A stretch of DNA of 64,000 nucleotides, taken from assembly GCF_003315795.1 (NCBI RefSeq), contig NZ_QMEY01000002.1, positions 124,001-188,000 on the forward strand, given 5' to 3'. How positions within the stretch are numbered: the stretch's first letter is position 1; each line of letters starts with the position of its first letter. Below the pieces are notes generated by a model. It saw only the letters and a program-made list of their open reading frames with translations, did no database searches and was not told the DNA's origin. The position numbers were made by a program, and so were the translations under genes. Source of the DNA: Spongiactinospora rosea (GTDB lineage Bacteria > Actinomycetota > Actinomycetes > Streptosporangiales > Streptosporangiaceae). Below, piece after piece: positions 1-11,292 of the stretch.

Positions 1-43
1 TCCTTCGGTCGTCGCATACGACGCGCAGCTATTGCGAGTCATA

Positions 44-64
44 TGCAAATACCACTTGATTGCA
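44..64 (+). promoter_or_regulatory. Possible operator, 21-bp motif shared with the metal-uptake promoter
   Basis: The sequence reads TGCAAAT, nine bases, then TTGCA. The same spaced pair occurs at 6584-6604 in front of the binding-lipoprotein gene. Here it also lies inside an inverted repeat, ATGCAA (43-48) and TTGCAT (60-65). A good ribosome binding site (AGGAGG, 77-82) and an ATG at 96 follow, so it may control a gene on the plus strand that is now short or broken. The regulator is unknown; a Fur/Zur-type metal repressor is an inference. Confidence 0.35.
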
Positions 65-271
65 TTAAGTAATACACAGGAGGACAGAGAACTCAATGGC
101 CCATTCAGGAAGTTTCGACCAGGCCATACTCGTCGCACTTCCCCTGTCCGGAACGCGGGAGTACAGGCCGCGGCTGCGCCGGTGGCTGCCCGTGCCGAGC
201 AGCACGTCGCCCCGGCATGGGGGCACGCCCTCCGTACGACGAGCCGTCATGAGGCGTAGGCGTAGCGTGCT

Positions 272-2010
<1,739 letters not shown>

Positions 2011-2014
<4 letters not shown>

Positions 2015-3731
2015 GCGGCTCCTTCCTGAGCGGCGACCAGCCGGGCGTAGGCGCCGCGCCGGTCGAGCAGACCGGTGTGGTCGCCCTCTTCGACGATCCG
2101 CCCGCCGGCCATGACGATGACCCGATCGGCATCGCGCACGGTGGACAGCCGATGAGCGATCATCAAGGTGGTCCGCCCGCCGGTCAGTGCGTCGAGGGCC
2201 TGCTGGATGCCGGATTCGTTGGCGGCGTCCACGCTGGAGGTGGCCTCGTCCAGTACGAGGATGGGGGCGTCCTTGAGCAGGGCGCGGGCGATGGCGATGC
2301 GCTGCCGTTCGCCGCCCGACAGCTTCAGTCCGCGTTCTCCGACGACCGTGGCCAGTCCCTGGGGCAGGTCGTGCACGAAGTGGGCGCGAGCCGCGCGGAT
2401 GGCGGCCTCGATCTCCTCATCGGTCGCATCCGGCCTGGCCAGGGTGAGATTGTGCCGGACGGTGCCGTGGAAGAGGTAGGTGTCCTGTGACACGACGGCG
2501 ATGAGCGAGCGCAGCCGCTCCAGCGGCAGCTCGCGGATGTCGAGGCCGTCGATGGTGATCCGGCCCCCGGTCATGTCCTCGGTCGTGTCGAAGAAGCGCA
2601 GCAGCAGGGCGGCCACGGTGGTCTTGCCCGCGCCCGAGCGGCCGACCAGCGCGACGCGCTCACCGGGAGCGACCCGGAGGGAGAAGCGGTCAAGAGCGGG
2701 TTCGGTCCGTTCCCGGTAGGTGAAGGTCACCGCGTCGAAGGCGATCTCCGGTGGCCCCGAGCGCTCCCGCACGCGGCTTCCCTCGGGCGACAGCGGGGCG
2801 TCCAGCACCTCGAAGACCGCGTTCAGCGAGGGGATCGCGTTGTAGCTGGAGTGGTAGGCGGCCTCCAGTTCGCGCAGCGGCCGGAAGCATTCGGCGGTCA
2901 GCATGAGGATCAGCAGCAACCCGGTGACGGTCAGGTCGCCCGCGGCCAGCCGTACCGCGCCGACCCCCAGGGCCACGGCCGTGCCCAGGCCGATGACGAA
3001 GGCCACGCCGCCGAGGTAGAGCACGACGATGGCCATCAGCCGGATGGAGTCGCGGCAGAACCGCTCGGCCAGCCTCGCCAGTTCCACGCCACGCCGGCCG
3101 CTGGCGTTGAACGCCTTGAGCGTGGCCATGCCCTGCAGGGCGTCGAGGTTTTCCGCGTACAAGCCCTTGTAGCCGCGAAACCAGGCGGCGTTACGGCCCC
3201 GCAGCACCTTGTCGGAGACCAGGGGCAGTACCGGCATCAGCGCCGCGCACCCCAGCACCACGACCCCGATGACCGGATCGAGCACGAACAGGAACGCGGT
3301 GACCCCGACCGCGCCGACCAGGGCCGCGACCATCTGCGGCAGGAACCTGCCGACATAGGCGTCCACCGTCTCGATGCCGTCCACCAGCGAGGACTGCGTG
3401 GCGCCGGTCCGCCCGCGCTGTGCCCACCCGGGTCCGAGCGCCAGCAGCTTGGCGGTCAGCCGCCGGCGCAACTCCTTCTTGACCCCTGCCGAGGCGCGCA
3501 GCGCGGCGCTCTCCCGCAGGGCCAGCGCCAGGCTGCGCACCACCTGCAACACCACGATCCCGGCGAGCAGCCAGAGGATCGAGGCCACCGGCCGGCCGGC
3601 GAAGATCCGCGCCAGGGACTGGGCGATCAGCACGCCCTGGCCGACGTAGGTGGCGGTGATGGTCAGCAGCAGGCCCACCAGCCCGGCCAGCCGCAGGCGC
3701 ACGGCCGGTGACAGGCTCAGCAGTCGGATGA

Positions 3732-3735
<4 letters not shown>
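2011..3735 (-). CDS. ABC transporter, fused membrane and ATPase domains (first half-transporter)
   Basis: 574 residues with the exporter architecture: an N-terminal transmembrane domain of about six helices, then an ATPase domain with Walker A GRSGAGKTT, signature LSGGERQR, Walker B ILVLDEATSS and an intact H-loop (AHRLST). The membrane domain also recalls the CydD type. Its ATG overlaps the stop of the ATPase gene upstream by four bases, and its own stop overlaps the next half-transporter, so five genes form one transcription unit. Partnering with the following gene and a role in moving metal chelates are inferred from operon context. The substrate is not visible in the sequence. Confidence 0.88.
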
Positions 3736-4480
<745 letters not shown>

Positions 4481-4484
<4 letters not shown>

Positions 4485-5539
4485 CCGCGCCTCCGTAGCA
4501 GCCACAGGAAGAACGGCACCCCGAAGATGGCGGTGACCACGCTCAGCGCCAGCTCCTGCGGAGCGGCGACCGTGCGCGCGGCGACATCGACGAGTTGCAG
4601 GAAGACCGCACCGAGCAGGGCGGAGACCGGAAGCACCCGGCGATGGTCCGCACCGACGATCATCCGTGCGGCGTGCGGCACGATCAGCCCGACGAAGGCG
4701 ATCGCCCCGCTCGTGGCCACCAGGACGCCGACCAGCAGCGAGGTCAGCACGAACAGCCGCACCCGCAGCGCGGTCACATTGATTCCCAGCGAGATCGCGC
4801 TCTCCTCACCTGAGGACAGCGCGTTCAGCGGACGGTACTGAAAGAGCAGGTAGGCGGCCCCGGCGAGCAGGACGGCGGCCGGGATCGGCAGCATCTCCCA
4901 GCGCGCCCCGCCGAGGCTGCCCAACAACCAGAACAACACCTGCTGCGCCGCCCTGCCGCTCTGTGCCTGCTGCAGGACGTAGCTGTAGGCGGCCTGGAAG
5001 AGGTACGCCAGTGCGACCCCGGCCAGCAGCAGCCGCGACGGGGTGATCCGGCCGGAGCGCTGCGCCAGCAGGTACACCAGGACCAGCGCGAGCAGCGCGC
5101 CCAGGAACGCGGCGGCGGACAGGGACAGCCCGCCGAGCACCGAGGTCCCGAACACGAAGACCAGCACCGCGCCCAGGGACGCGCCGGAGGAGACGCCCAG
5201 CAGGAACGGGTCGGCCAGCGGATTGCGCACCAGCGCCTGCAACACCGCGCCGACCAGGGCCAGCCCCGCGCCGACCAGCAACGCCAGCAGCGCCCGGGGC
5301 AGCCGGAACTCCCAGACGATCTGCGCCTGCGCGGGCGTCCAGGCCACAGAGACCGAGCCGGGTACAAGGCGGTCGGCGACGATGCCCCACACCTGCCCGG
5401 GGGCGACGGAGACCGCGCCGACGCTCACCGCGAGCAGCGTGGACGCGACGGTCGCCAGGGCGAGCACGGCGACGACCGGCCACAGCCTGCCGGAGATGCC
5501 GCTCGCATCGCGCCGGCGGAGTGCCGTAAGGGGGCTCAT
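4481..5539 (-). CDS. FecCD-family permease of a metal-chelate ABC importer
   Basis: 352 residues, very hydrophobic, consistent with the ten-helix BtuC/FecCD fold. Family motifs are present: RLPRALLALL, NPLADPFLLGVSSGA in the first half, and GLIVPHAARMI, the loop contacting the ATPase. The ATG overlaps the stop of the binding-protein gene by four bases. Only one permease gene is present, so it should act as a homodimer with two copies of the ATPase and one substrate-binding lipoprotein. Confidence 0.92.
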
Positions 5540-6558
5540 CCGGTGAAGGCACCGGGATGCAGGAACCTGGCGATCTCGACGACGGCCAGGAGGTTGCGGT
5601 AACCAGGGTGCTGGGCCGCCGCCGGAAGGGGAAGGAAGCGCTTGTCCTTCGCGGCTGCGCTGTTCCTGGCGATGGCGAAGGTCTGCGCCGCCTTGACGGG
5701 CGCGCTGGGCTTCTGTTCGCCCATGAGCACGGCGTACTCGCTGACGAGCAGCGCCTCCGGGTCCGTGGCGGCGATCTTTTCGACGTTGACCTCGGTGTAG
5801 TCGGCCTTGACGTCGGCCAGGACGTTCTGCCCGCCCGCCAGCTCGATCATCTGGTTGGTCAACCCGGAGCCACCGTAGGCGTTGACCGGCCCCGTGCCGC
5901 CGTCGGTGGCCAGCACCCTGACCTTGGGACGTCCGGCGACCCGCTTGGTCGCGTCGTCGAGCTTGCCGCGTAGCTCACTGATCAGCTTGCCGGCGCGGTC
6001 GGGAACGCCGAAGATCGCGCCGAGATTGCGCAGGTCGGTGAAGATGTCCTCGATCGTGTAGTCGAGCTGCTGTTCTGGTGTGCACCAGCCGCCCAGGATG
6101 TAGACGGGCGATCCGGCCGCGGTCAGCTCCTCGGCCGTGGCGAATCCGCCCGCGGGGTCGAAGCTGGTCGAGGAGTTGTCGAGCACGAAGTCGGCGCCCT
6201 GCGCCAGCATGATCTCCTTCTGCGGCAACGTGATCATCGGGGAGATCTCAGGAATCTTGTCGTAGATCTCTTCCTGGCCGGGGAGGAAGGCGGTCTCGGT
6301 GAAGTTCGTACGGCCGGCGACATGATCCTGTAGCCCGAGGGCGATCAAGGTCTCCAGCGCGGGGTGGTAGCCGGTGACGACCTTGGCCGGCGGCTTGTCG
6401 AAGGTCAGCTTGCGACCACAGTTCTCGACGGTCACAGGGAAGCCGTCCGCCTGTCGCGACTCTGTGGTCCGCGCGGCGGCGCCGTCCGGCGGATCGGCGG
6501 GCTGCGCGCCGCAGGCTGTCAGGGTGAGCACGGACAACAGCAGGGCGAGCCGCCTCAT
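5536..6558 (-). CDS. Periplasmic-binding-protein-like lipoprotein for metal-chelate uptake
   Basis: About 340 residues from the ATG at 6558, which has AAGGAG upstream and directly precedes a lipoprotein signal MRRLALLLSVLTLTAC; the Cys is the lipid anchor. The body has the TroA/FecB-type layout: a first lobe with GYHPALETLIALGL, a long linking helix and a second lobe. Such proteins capture ferric siderophores, heme, cobalamin or free metals and deliver them to a FecCD permease. It is the first gene of the five-gene uptake operon. A Cys in GGWC is unusual for siderophore binders, so the exact ligand remains open. Confidence 0.88.
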   Translation of the reverse strand: MRRLALLLSVLTLTACGAQPADPPDGAAARTTESRQADGFPVTVENCGRKLTFDKPPAKVVTGYHPALETLIALGLQDHVAGRTNFTETAFLPGQEEIYDKIPEISPMITLPQKEIMLAQGADFVLDNSSTSFDPAGGFATAEELTAAGSPVYILGGWCTPEQQLDYTIEDIFTDLRNLGAIFGVPDRAGKLISELRGKLDDATKRVAGRPKVRVLATDGGTGPVNAYGGSGLTNQMIELAGGQNVLADVKADYTEVNVEKIAATDPEALLVSEYAVLMGEQKPSAPVKAAQTFAIARNSAAAKDKRFLPLPAAAQHPGYRNLLAVVEIARFLHPGAFTG

Positions 6559-6583
6559 GAACCATGACTCCTTGCCAATCAAG

Positions 6584-6634
6584 TGCAAATGCAAATCACT
6601 TGCAAAAGTAGGCTGAGCCGGCCCATGGGGTCAA
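6584..6634 (-). promoter_or_regulatory. Promoter with Fur-like palindrome for the uptake operon
   Basis: On the minus strand a -35 TTGACC (6629-6634) and a -10 TACTTT (6605-6610) are separated by 18 bases. Immediately downstream lies TGCAAATCACTTGCA (6590-6604), a 7-1-7 palindrome with one mismatch, the layout typical of Fur-family boxes, sitting over the expected transcription start. A second inverted repeat, CAAGTG/CACTTG (6580-6585 and 6597-6602), overlaps it. Metal-dependent repression of the operon is the natural reading. Which Fur-family protein binds is inference. Confidence 0.55.
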
Positions 6635-7130
6635 GCACGATCGCCCTCCCCCATCCCGACACCGACGCACGATTCGGCTCGTCTGCACGCCCCCAGCGGG
6701 GCCGGCAACCTGATCACGCAGACGCGACCGAGATTTGCTGCGCTGCATCAAAGTCCGGCGGGGAGCCGGCGGATCTGCGCCATGGGCAGTTCATAGCCTC
6801 CGATCAGTGCGATAACGGCCCTCATCCCTCCAGACGACCCGACGACCCGACGACCCGACGACCCGACGACCCGACGACCCGACGAGAAGGTCGGTGCAAC
6901 GAACTTCCCTGGCACAACTCGTACGTTGGCAGGTATGCGGCCGAGCATCCGGAAGTTCAGCGAACGCCCATCGAAACAGACGTATACCCGTTCCCTGGGC
7001 GGCCAGGTCCGCGGGCAGGGGCATCGGCTGGGTGAGACCGACGCGGGCGCGGCCGGTGTCGGCCTCGGGGCAAGCCTTGGCCGCGATCTGTCCGGCGAGC
7101 TACACCCATTTGAGTTGGCCCGCACCGGCG
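6635..7130. other. Intergenic stretch between uptake operon and cyclitol cluster
   Basis: About 500 bases without a convincing gene. It contains the 8-base tandem repeat at 6833-6886. Between about 6890 and 7100 a minus-strand frame stays open with gene-like codon use but has no matching start, stop or recognised domain, so it may be a decayed coding remnant. No RNA gene was seen. Confidence 0.4.
6833..6886. repeat. Tandem repeat of an 8-base unit (six full copies)
   Basis: GACGACCC is repeated perfectly six times (6833-6880), followed by a partial copy GACGAG. The unit length is not a multiple of three, which argues against selection as protein. It is likely slippage-prone non-coding DNA. 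Confidence 0.9.
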
Positions 7131-8507
7131 TCAAGACATCGCTGGCCGCCGCTCCAGCTCCCGCGTCTCCGGCTTCGAGGTTCGGAAAAGCATCGCGACG
7201 AGCAAGGCAACGCCGAGGCACAAGGCGCCGAGCACCCATAGCGCAAGGTCCATTGCTGCCGGGTACTCCGCACCGGCCAGGGTTCCGGAGGTCCGAGCAG
7301 CCAGTACCGAGCCGACCACGGTGACGGCGAGGGTCTCCCCAGTCAGCTTGGTGGTGTTGAACAGGCCCGCGGCCATACCCGCCTGCTCGGCCGGCATACT
7401 GCCGACCGCCAGGCCGTCTAGCAGGCCGATCGCGATGGCGATCCCAACGCCTATCAGGAGAAGCGGCCCCACGTACCCGTCGGTGGCGGCGAACCAGGCG
7501 GCGCCCGCGCCGACGAGCACCAAGGACGCGATCACTTGGGTCGACGGGTTCACCCAGCGGGTGACCATCCCGCACAGGATCGGCACCACCAGCATCGGCC
7601 CGGTCAACAGGACGACAAGAGCACCCGCCTGTGCCGCCGTCACGGCTTCGGTCGCCATGAAGTACGAGGGCAGATACACCACCAGCGGGGCGAACACCGA
7701 GACGATGGCGACCATGGTGGCGCACAGCCCGAGGAACCTCGGGGAGGTCAGCAGCCGCAGATCCAGCATGGGGTCGGAGGCTCGCCGTTCGATTCTGACG
7801 AACAGCAGGAACGAGGTCACCGAGCCCAGCAACGCGATCAGCACGAGCGAGGACGTCCAGCCCAGCTCCGGCCCCTCCGCGACCACCAGGATCAGCAGCA
7901 TCAGCGCGACGGTGAAAGCCGCCGGGCCCGTCCAGTCCATCCGGGCCGTCGCGGTTTTGTGTGAGTCGGGTAAGAACCTGAAGAATGCCAACGTGATCAG
8001 GCCGATCACGCCGGGAAGCCCGAACGCGCTGCGCCAGCCGAACGACTCGATCAGCAGCCCGGCCATAGTGAGCCCTAAGGCAAGACCCAGCCCGATGGTC
8101 GCGCCGAACAGACCGAAGATCCTCGTCCGCTCCGCACCGGTGTAGGCCTCTCCGAGTACCGCACTGGCGCCGGTCACCATGGCCGCCGCGCCGATCCCGG
8201 CCACGACACGGGCCAGGTCGAGCACCACGATGTTGGCGGCCATCGCGCTCACCAGCGCGCATACCGAAAACAACGCGACGCCAGCGAGGAACATTCTGCG
8301 GCGGCCGTACCGGTCCGAGAAAGAGCCGGTCACCAGCATGAAGCCGGCGAAGGTCGCGCTGTACCCATTGACGACCCATTGCGTGGCCGCGAACGTGGTG
8401 TGCAGATCCTCGGTGATCCGGGTGAGCGCGACGGATGTTCCGCTGAAGGTGAAGGGAACAAGGAACAACGCGGTCAGTGAGATGCCGACCGTTGCGAGAC
8501 GGTTCAT
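7131..8507 (-). CDS. MFS efflux transporter, probable exporter of the cyclitol product
   Basis: 458 residues from the ATG at 8507 (GGAGGGG upstream). The protein is strongly hydrophobic with about 14 predicted helices, like the DHA2 drug/proton antiporters. The loop 2-3 motif reads GSFSDRYGRRR, and a motif-C-like Gly-rich helix follows. It is the most downstream gene of the cyclitol cluster, 174 bases after the acetyltransferase gene, and may have its own promoter. Export and self-resistance for the cluster product is inferred from position and family. Confidence 0.8.
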   Translation of the reverse strand: MNRLATVGISLTALFLVPFTFSGTSVALTRITEDLHTTFAATQWVVNGYSATFAGFMLVTGSFSDRYGRRRMFLAGVALFSVCALVSAMAANIVVLDLARVVAGIGAAAMVTGASAVLGEAYTGAERTRIFGLFGATIGLGLALGLTMAGLLIESFGWRSAFGLPGVIGLITLAFFRFLPDSHKTATARMDWTGPAAFTVALMLLILVVAEGPELGWTSSLVLIALLGSVTSFLLFVRIERRASDPMLDLRLLTSPRFLGLCATMVAIVSVFAPLVVYLPSYFMATEAVTAAQAGALVVLLTGPMLVVPILCGMVTRWVNPSTQVIASLVLVGAGAAWFAATDGYVGPLLLIGVGIAIAIGLLDGLAVGSMPAEQAGMAAGLFNTTKLTGETLAVTVVGSVLAARTSGTLAGAEYPAAMDLALWVLGALCLGVALLVAMLFRTSKPETRELERRPAMS

Positions 8508-8681
8508 GTCCGGGTAACCCCTCCAGAGCTGCGAGCGGCATATTTCACACTGCCCGCGGCTCAATGCCGTTGGCCCGTCAACGCCGCCTTGACATGCACG
8601 TTCCCTTGCCCATAACGCAAAAATACTTAGAACACGGAACCGAAAAAATGCCACGTAGGCACTTGCCGGGCTCTTAGGCCG

Positions 8682-9554
8682 TCACAGTGGTTCGGGTTGC
8701 GTTTCCTTTGTGGACTCGTAGAACTCGCGCAAAGCAGACAGCTCGGCCGGGGTCAGCTCCACGTCCAGCGCGCGCAGGTTGTCGGCGAGCCGGTCGGCGG
8801 TGATCTCGGTGGTCTCGAGCCGACCGTCGGCGTACTCGGTGACGAGCCGGCGTCCGACAAACCTTCGTCCCACCTCGTCTGCCAACCGCATCACCACCAG
8901 TTGACCGGTGAACGGGGAACGGGGGTGGGTGGAGGTGTAGTGGTGGAACACCTCGTAGTCGATCTGCCGGGCGGGCAGGCCGAGGGTGGCGTGCAGCGCG
9001 TCCCAGCCGTCGGCGGTGCGCTTCTCGAACAGCCACTGGCCGTTGTCCCGGCGGATCCGGTGTCGCCGGCCTGCCTGGTCCACCTCGGCGCCGTCGATCA
9101 GCGGGGTCGGGTGCATCACCCAGGCACCGAAACCGACGTCCGCCAGGTACTCGACGCCGTCGACGGGCACCACCATCAGCATGTGGATGTACGAACCGCG
9201 CTCCCGATCCGGCTGCACCCTGGCAAAGCTGCGCCGGACCGTGAACCCGAGCTCCTCCAGCGCGGCGGCGAACAGCAGGCCGTGCTCGTAGCAGTAGCCG
9301 CCGCGGTTCCGGCGGACCAGCTTGTCCATGATGGCGGGCAGCTCGACGCCGCGGTGCTGGCGCAGCACCACATCGATGTTCTCGAACGGGATGGCCCGCA
9401 CGTGCGCGGCGTGCAGCGAGTGCAGCGTCTCCGCCGACGGCTCGACACGCGGGTGGTCGATCCTCCCCAGGTAGGCGTCCAAGTCGAAAGCGGTGATGTC
9501 GAAGTTAGCCACCGGGTCGGTGACCGGGAACGGGATGGGCTCGATGAATGTCAT
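8682..9554 (-). CDS. Arylamine N-acetyltransferase family acyltransferase
   Basis: 290 residues from the ATG at 9554, which follows GAAGGAC at good spacing. The full catalytic triad of the family is visible: Cys88 in RGGYCYEHG, His124 in YIHMLM and Asp139 in YLADVGFG. These enzymes move an acetyl or other acyl group from CoA (or a carrier protein, as in rifamycin-type amide synthases) to an amine. In this cluster an amine would be made by the DegT aminotransferase, so N-acylation of an aminocyclitol is a reasonable role. The cetoniacytone cluster also encodes an acyltransferase. No PKS is present to support a macrolactam-closing role. Confidence 0.88.
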   Translation of the reverse strand: MTFIEPIPFPVTDPVANFDITAFDLDAYLGRIDHPRVEPSAETLHSLHAAHVRAIPFENIDVVLRQHRGVELPAIMDKLVRRNRGGYCYEHGLLFAAALEELGFTVRRSFARVQPDRERGSYIHMLMVVPVDGVEYLADVGFGAWVMHPTPLIDGAEVDQAGRRHRIRRDNGQWLFEKRTADGWDALHATLGLPARQIDYEVFHHYTSTHPRSPFTGQLVVMRLADEVGRRFVGRRLVTEYADGRLETTEITADRLADNLRALDVELTPAELSALREFYESTKETQPEPL

Positions 9555-9594
9555 TGATCTGTCCTTCACCCTAGGCGAGCGACCCTGCGATCAC

Positions 9595-11292
9595 TCACGA
9601 ATGCACAGGGAGCACCAGGTGTGATGCGCGGACGGAGTCGTGGAAGACAGTTTGGGCCGCCGGGCGGCCTTCGAACGCGCCCGCGGCGGCCGGCCTGGTA
9701 CCGGTGTTGGGGTTGACGTCGTAGAGGGGGAAGCTGCTGCCGGCGATTTCGAGGCGGAGCCGGTGGCCCGGCGCCACCAGGGCGGCGGTCGAACCCACCT
9801 TGATCCGGTAGGTGTGCACCTCACCCGCCTTGACCGGCCCGCCCGGGCTGAACCGGGCGCGCAGGGCGCCGTCGCACAGGTTCACGGCCGTGCCGTCGGG
9901 GAAGACGTCCACCAGTTTGACCATCCAGTCCGCGTCCGGGGTGTCGATGGCCGCGTACAACGTCAACCAGACGGTGCCGATCACTTCGAGGAGCTCGGTC
10001 ATTGGAGCCGTGGTGTACACCAGGACGTCGTTGCGGGCCTCGACCGGCCGCTGGTCGGCGGGCCCCACCGGGACGATCGACGCGTCGGCCGACGCCCGCC
10101 CGCCGAGGCTGGGCACGGGAAGGGCCGGAATCGACACGAAGACGTCCGGCTCTTCGTCGCCCGGGTTGCGCCGGTCGAGCACACCGTCCCCGGACACCGA
10201 GTTCGCGCCGAGCCCGCCGTCGGCGCTGGAATGCAGGAACCATCGCTGCTCCCGGGTACCCGGCGGCGGCCACGCGGTCGCCTCGCGCCACGTGTTGGCT
10301 CCCATCACGAACAGCTTGACCGGCGGGCTGTCCGGCTCGTCGTCCCGGCCGGAGAGCCAGTGCTCGAACCACTCCAGCTGGGCGAGGTCCAGGGTGTTGT
10401 GCGCCTCTTCGCCGAAGTCGAACCGGCCGATGGTCGCGGACCAGGGCACGTGTGCCCATGGCCCGATGACCAGCCTCTGTACCGCACCCTGCTCGGCCAG
10501 TCGCGCGTAGTTCTCCAGCGTGCCCTCGACGAAGGTGTCGTACCAGCCGCCGAAGTGCAGTTGCGGCACGATGATCCGGTCGTAGCGGGCACGCACCGAC
10601 ACCGCCTGCCAGTACTCATCCCAGGTGTCGTGCTCCAGCCAGTCGAAGAAGTAATCGATGCCGGCCTTGCGCAGCTCCTCGAACTCCGCGAGCGGCCGCC
10701 GGCCGAACGCACCCGGCAGTTCGCCCGCGGCCTTCGCCACGGCCAGTGCTTCCGTGTGCCTGCCGTCGCGTACCGCGTCCTGGCTACCCAGCATCTGCAA
10801 GGTCCACGACAGCACGAAGGCGAGGTTCAGCGCACCTCCGGTGTAGGTCCAGCCCTCGTAGAAGTCGCTGGAGGTGAACCCGGGCGCCGTGCACACCAGC
10901 CCCTCCGGTTGTTCGGTCGCCGCCAGGAGCTGCGCCGCACCGGCGTACGAGAAGCCGTACGTCGCGACCTGCCCGGTGCCGCCGGCGAGCCGGGCCGCCC
11001 AGCGGACGGTGTCCGCACCGTCCGCCGCCTCGTGCCGGAACGGATCGAACACGCCCCCCGAGCCGAACCGGCCCCTGGTGTCCTGCACGACAACGATGTA
11101 CCCGCGTCTGGCGTACCAGGACGGATGCCGGTACACGACGGTCTGCGCGACCTCTTTGCCGTACGGCGTCCGCTGCACCAGCACGGGATACGGGCCGCCG
11201 GGCGGACGGTAGACGTCCGCCCGCAGGACCGTGCCGTCCCGCATGGGAACGGCGACGTCCCGCTCCACCACGATGTCCATCGCGGTCTTCAC
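9595..11292 (-). CDS. CocE/NonD-family (X-Pro dipeptidyl-peptidase S15-like) hydrolase
   Basis: About 565 residues. The N-terminal alpha/beta-hydrolase domain begins RDVAVPMRDGTVLRADVY and has the nucleophile elbow GFSYAG (Ser115). The C-terminal jelly-roll region, with VAPGHRLRLEIAGSSFP, is typical of cocaine-esterase-like enzymes. The GTG at 11292 was preferred because it forms a GTGA overlap with the stop of the flavin oxidase gene; an ATG at 11280 is also possible. No signal peptide is seen. It could remove or transfer an acyl group on the cluster product or on a protected intermediate. The true substrate cannot be read from sequence. Confidence 0.82.
   Translation of the reverse strand: MKTAMDIVVERDVAVPMRDGTVLRADVYRPPGGPYPVLVQRTPYGKEVAQTVVYRHPSWYARRGYIVVVQDTRGRFGSGGVFDPFRHEAADGADTVRWAARLAGGTGQVATYGFSYAGAAQLLAATEQPEGLVCTAPGFTSSDFYEGWTYTGGALNLAFVLSWTLQMLGSQDAVRDGRHTEALAVAKAAGELPGAFGRRPLAEFEELRKAGIDYFFDWLEHDTWDEYWQAVSVRARYDRIIVPQLHFGGWYDTFVEGTLENYARLAEQGAVQRLVIGPWAHVPWSATIGRFDFGEEAHNTLDLAQLEWFEHWLSGRDDEPDSPPVKLFVMGANTWREATAWPPPGTREQRWFLHSSADGGLGANSVSGDGVLDRRNPGDEEPDVFVSIPALPVPSLGGRASADASIVPVGPADQRPVEARNDVLVYTTAPMTELLEVIGTVWLTLYAAIDTPDADWMVKLVDVFPDGTAVNLCDGALRARFSPGGPVKAGEVHTYRIKVGSTAALVAPGHRLRLEIAGSSFPLYDVNPNTGTRPAAAGAFEGRPAAQTVFHDSVRASHLVLPVHS

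Noticed and set aside
6833..6886. Possible CRISPR array
   Set aside because: Copies are contiguous 8-base units with no spacers.
6748..8541. 597-codon minus-strand frame running through the MFS gene and the tandem repeat
   Set aside because: It reads through the 8-base repeat and gives an Arg/Gly-rich product; the MFS protein in another frame has clear helices and motifs.
8682..9554. Ansamycin-type amide synthase (RifF-like)
   Set aside because: Same family, but no PKS or AHBA genes are nearby; an N-acyltransferase for an aminocyclitol fits better.
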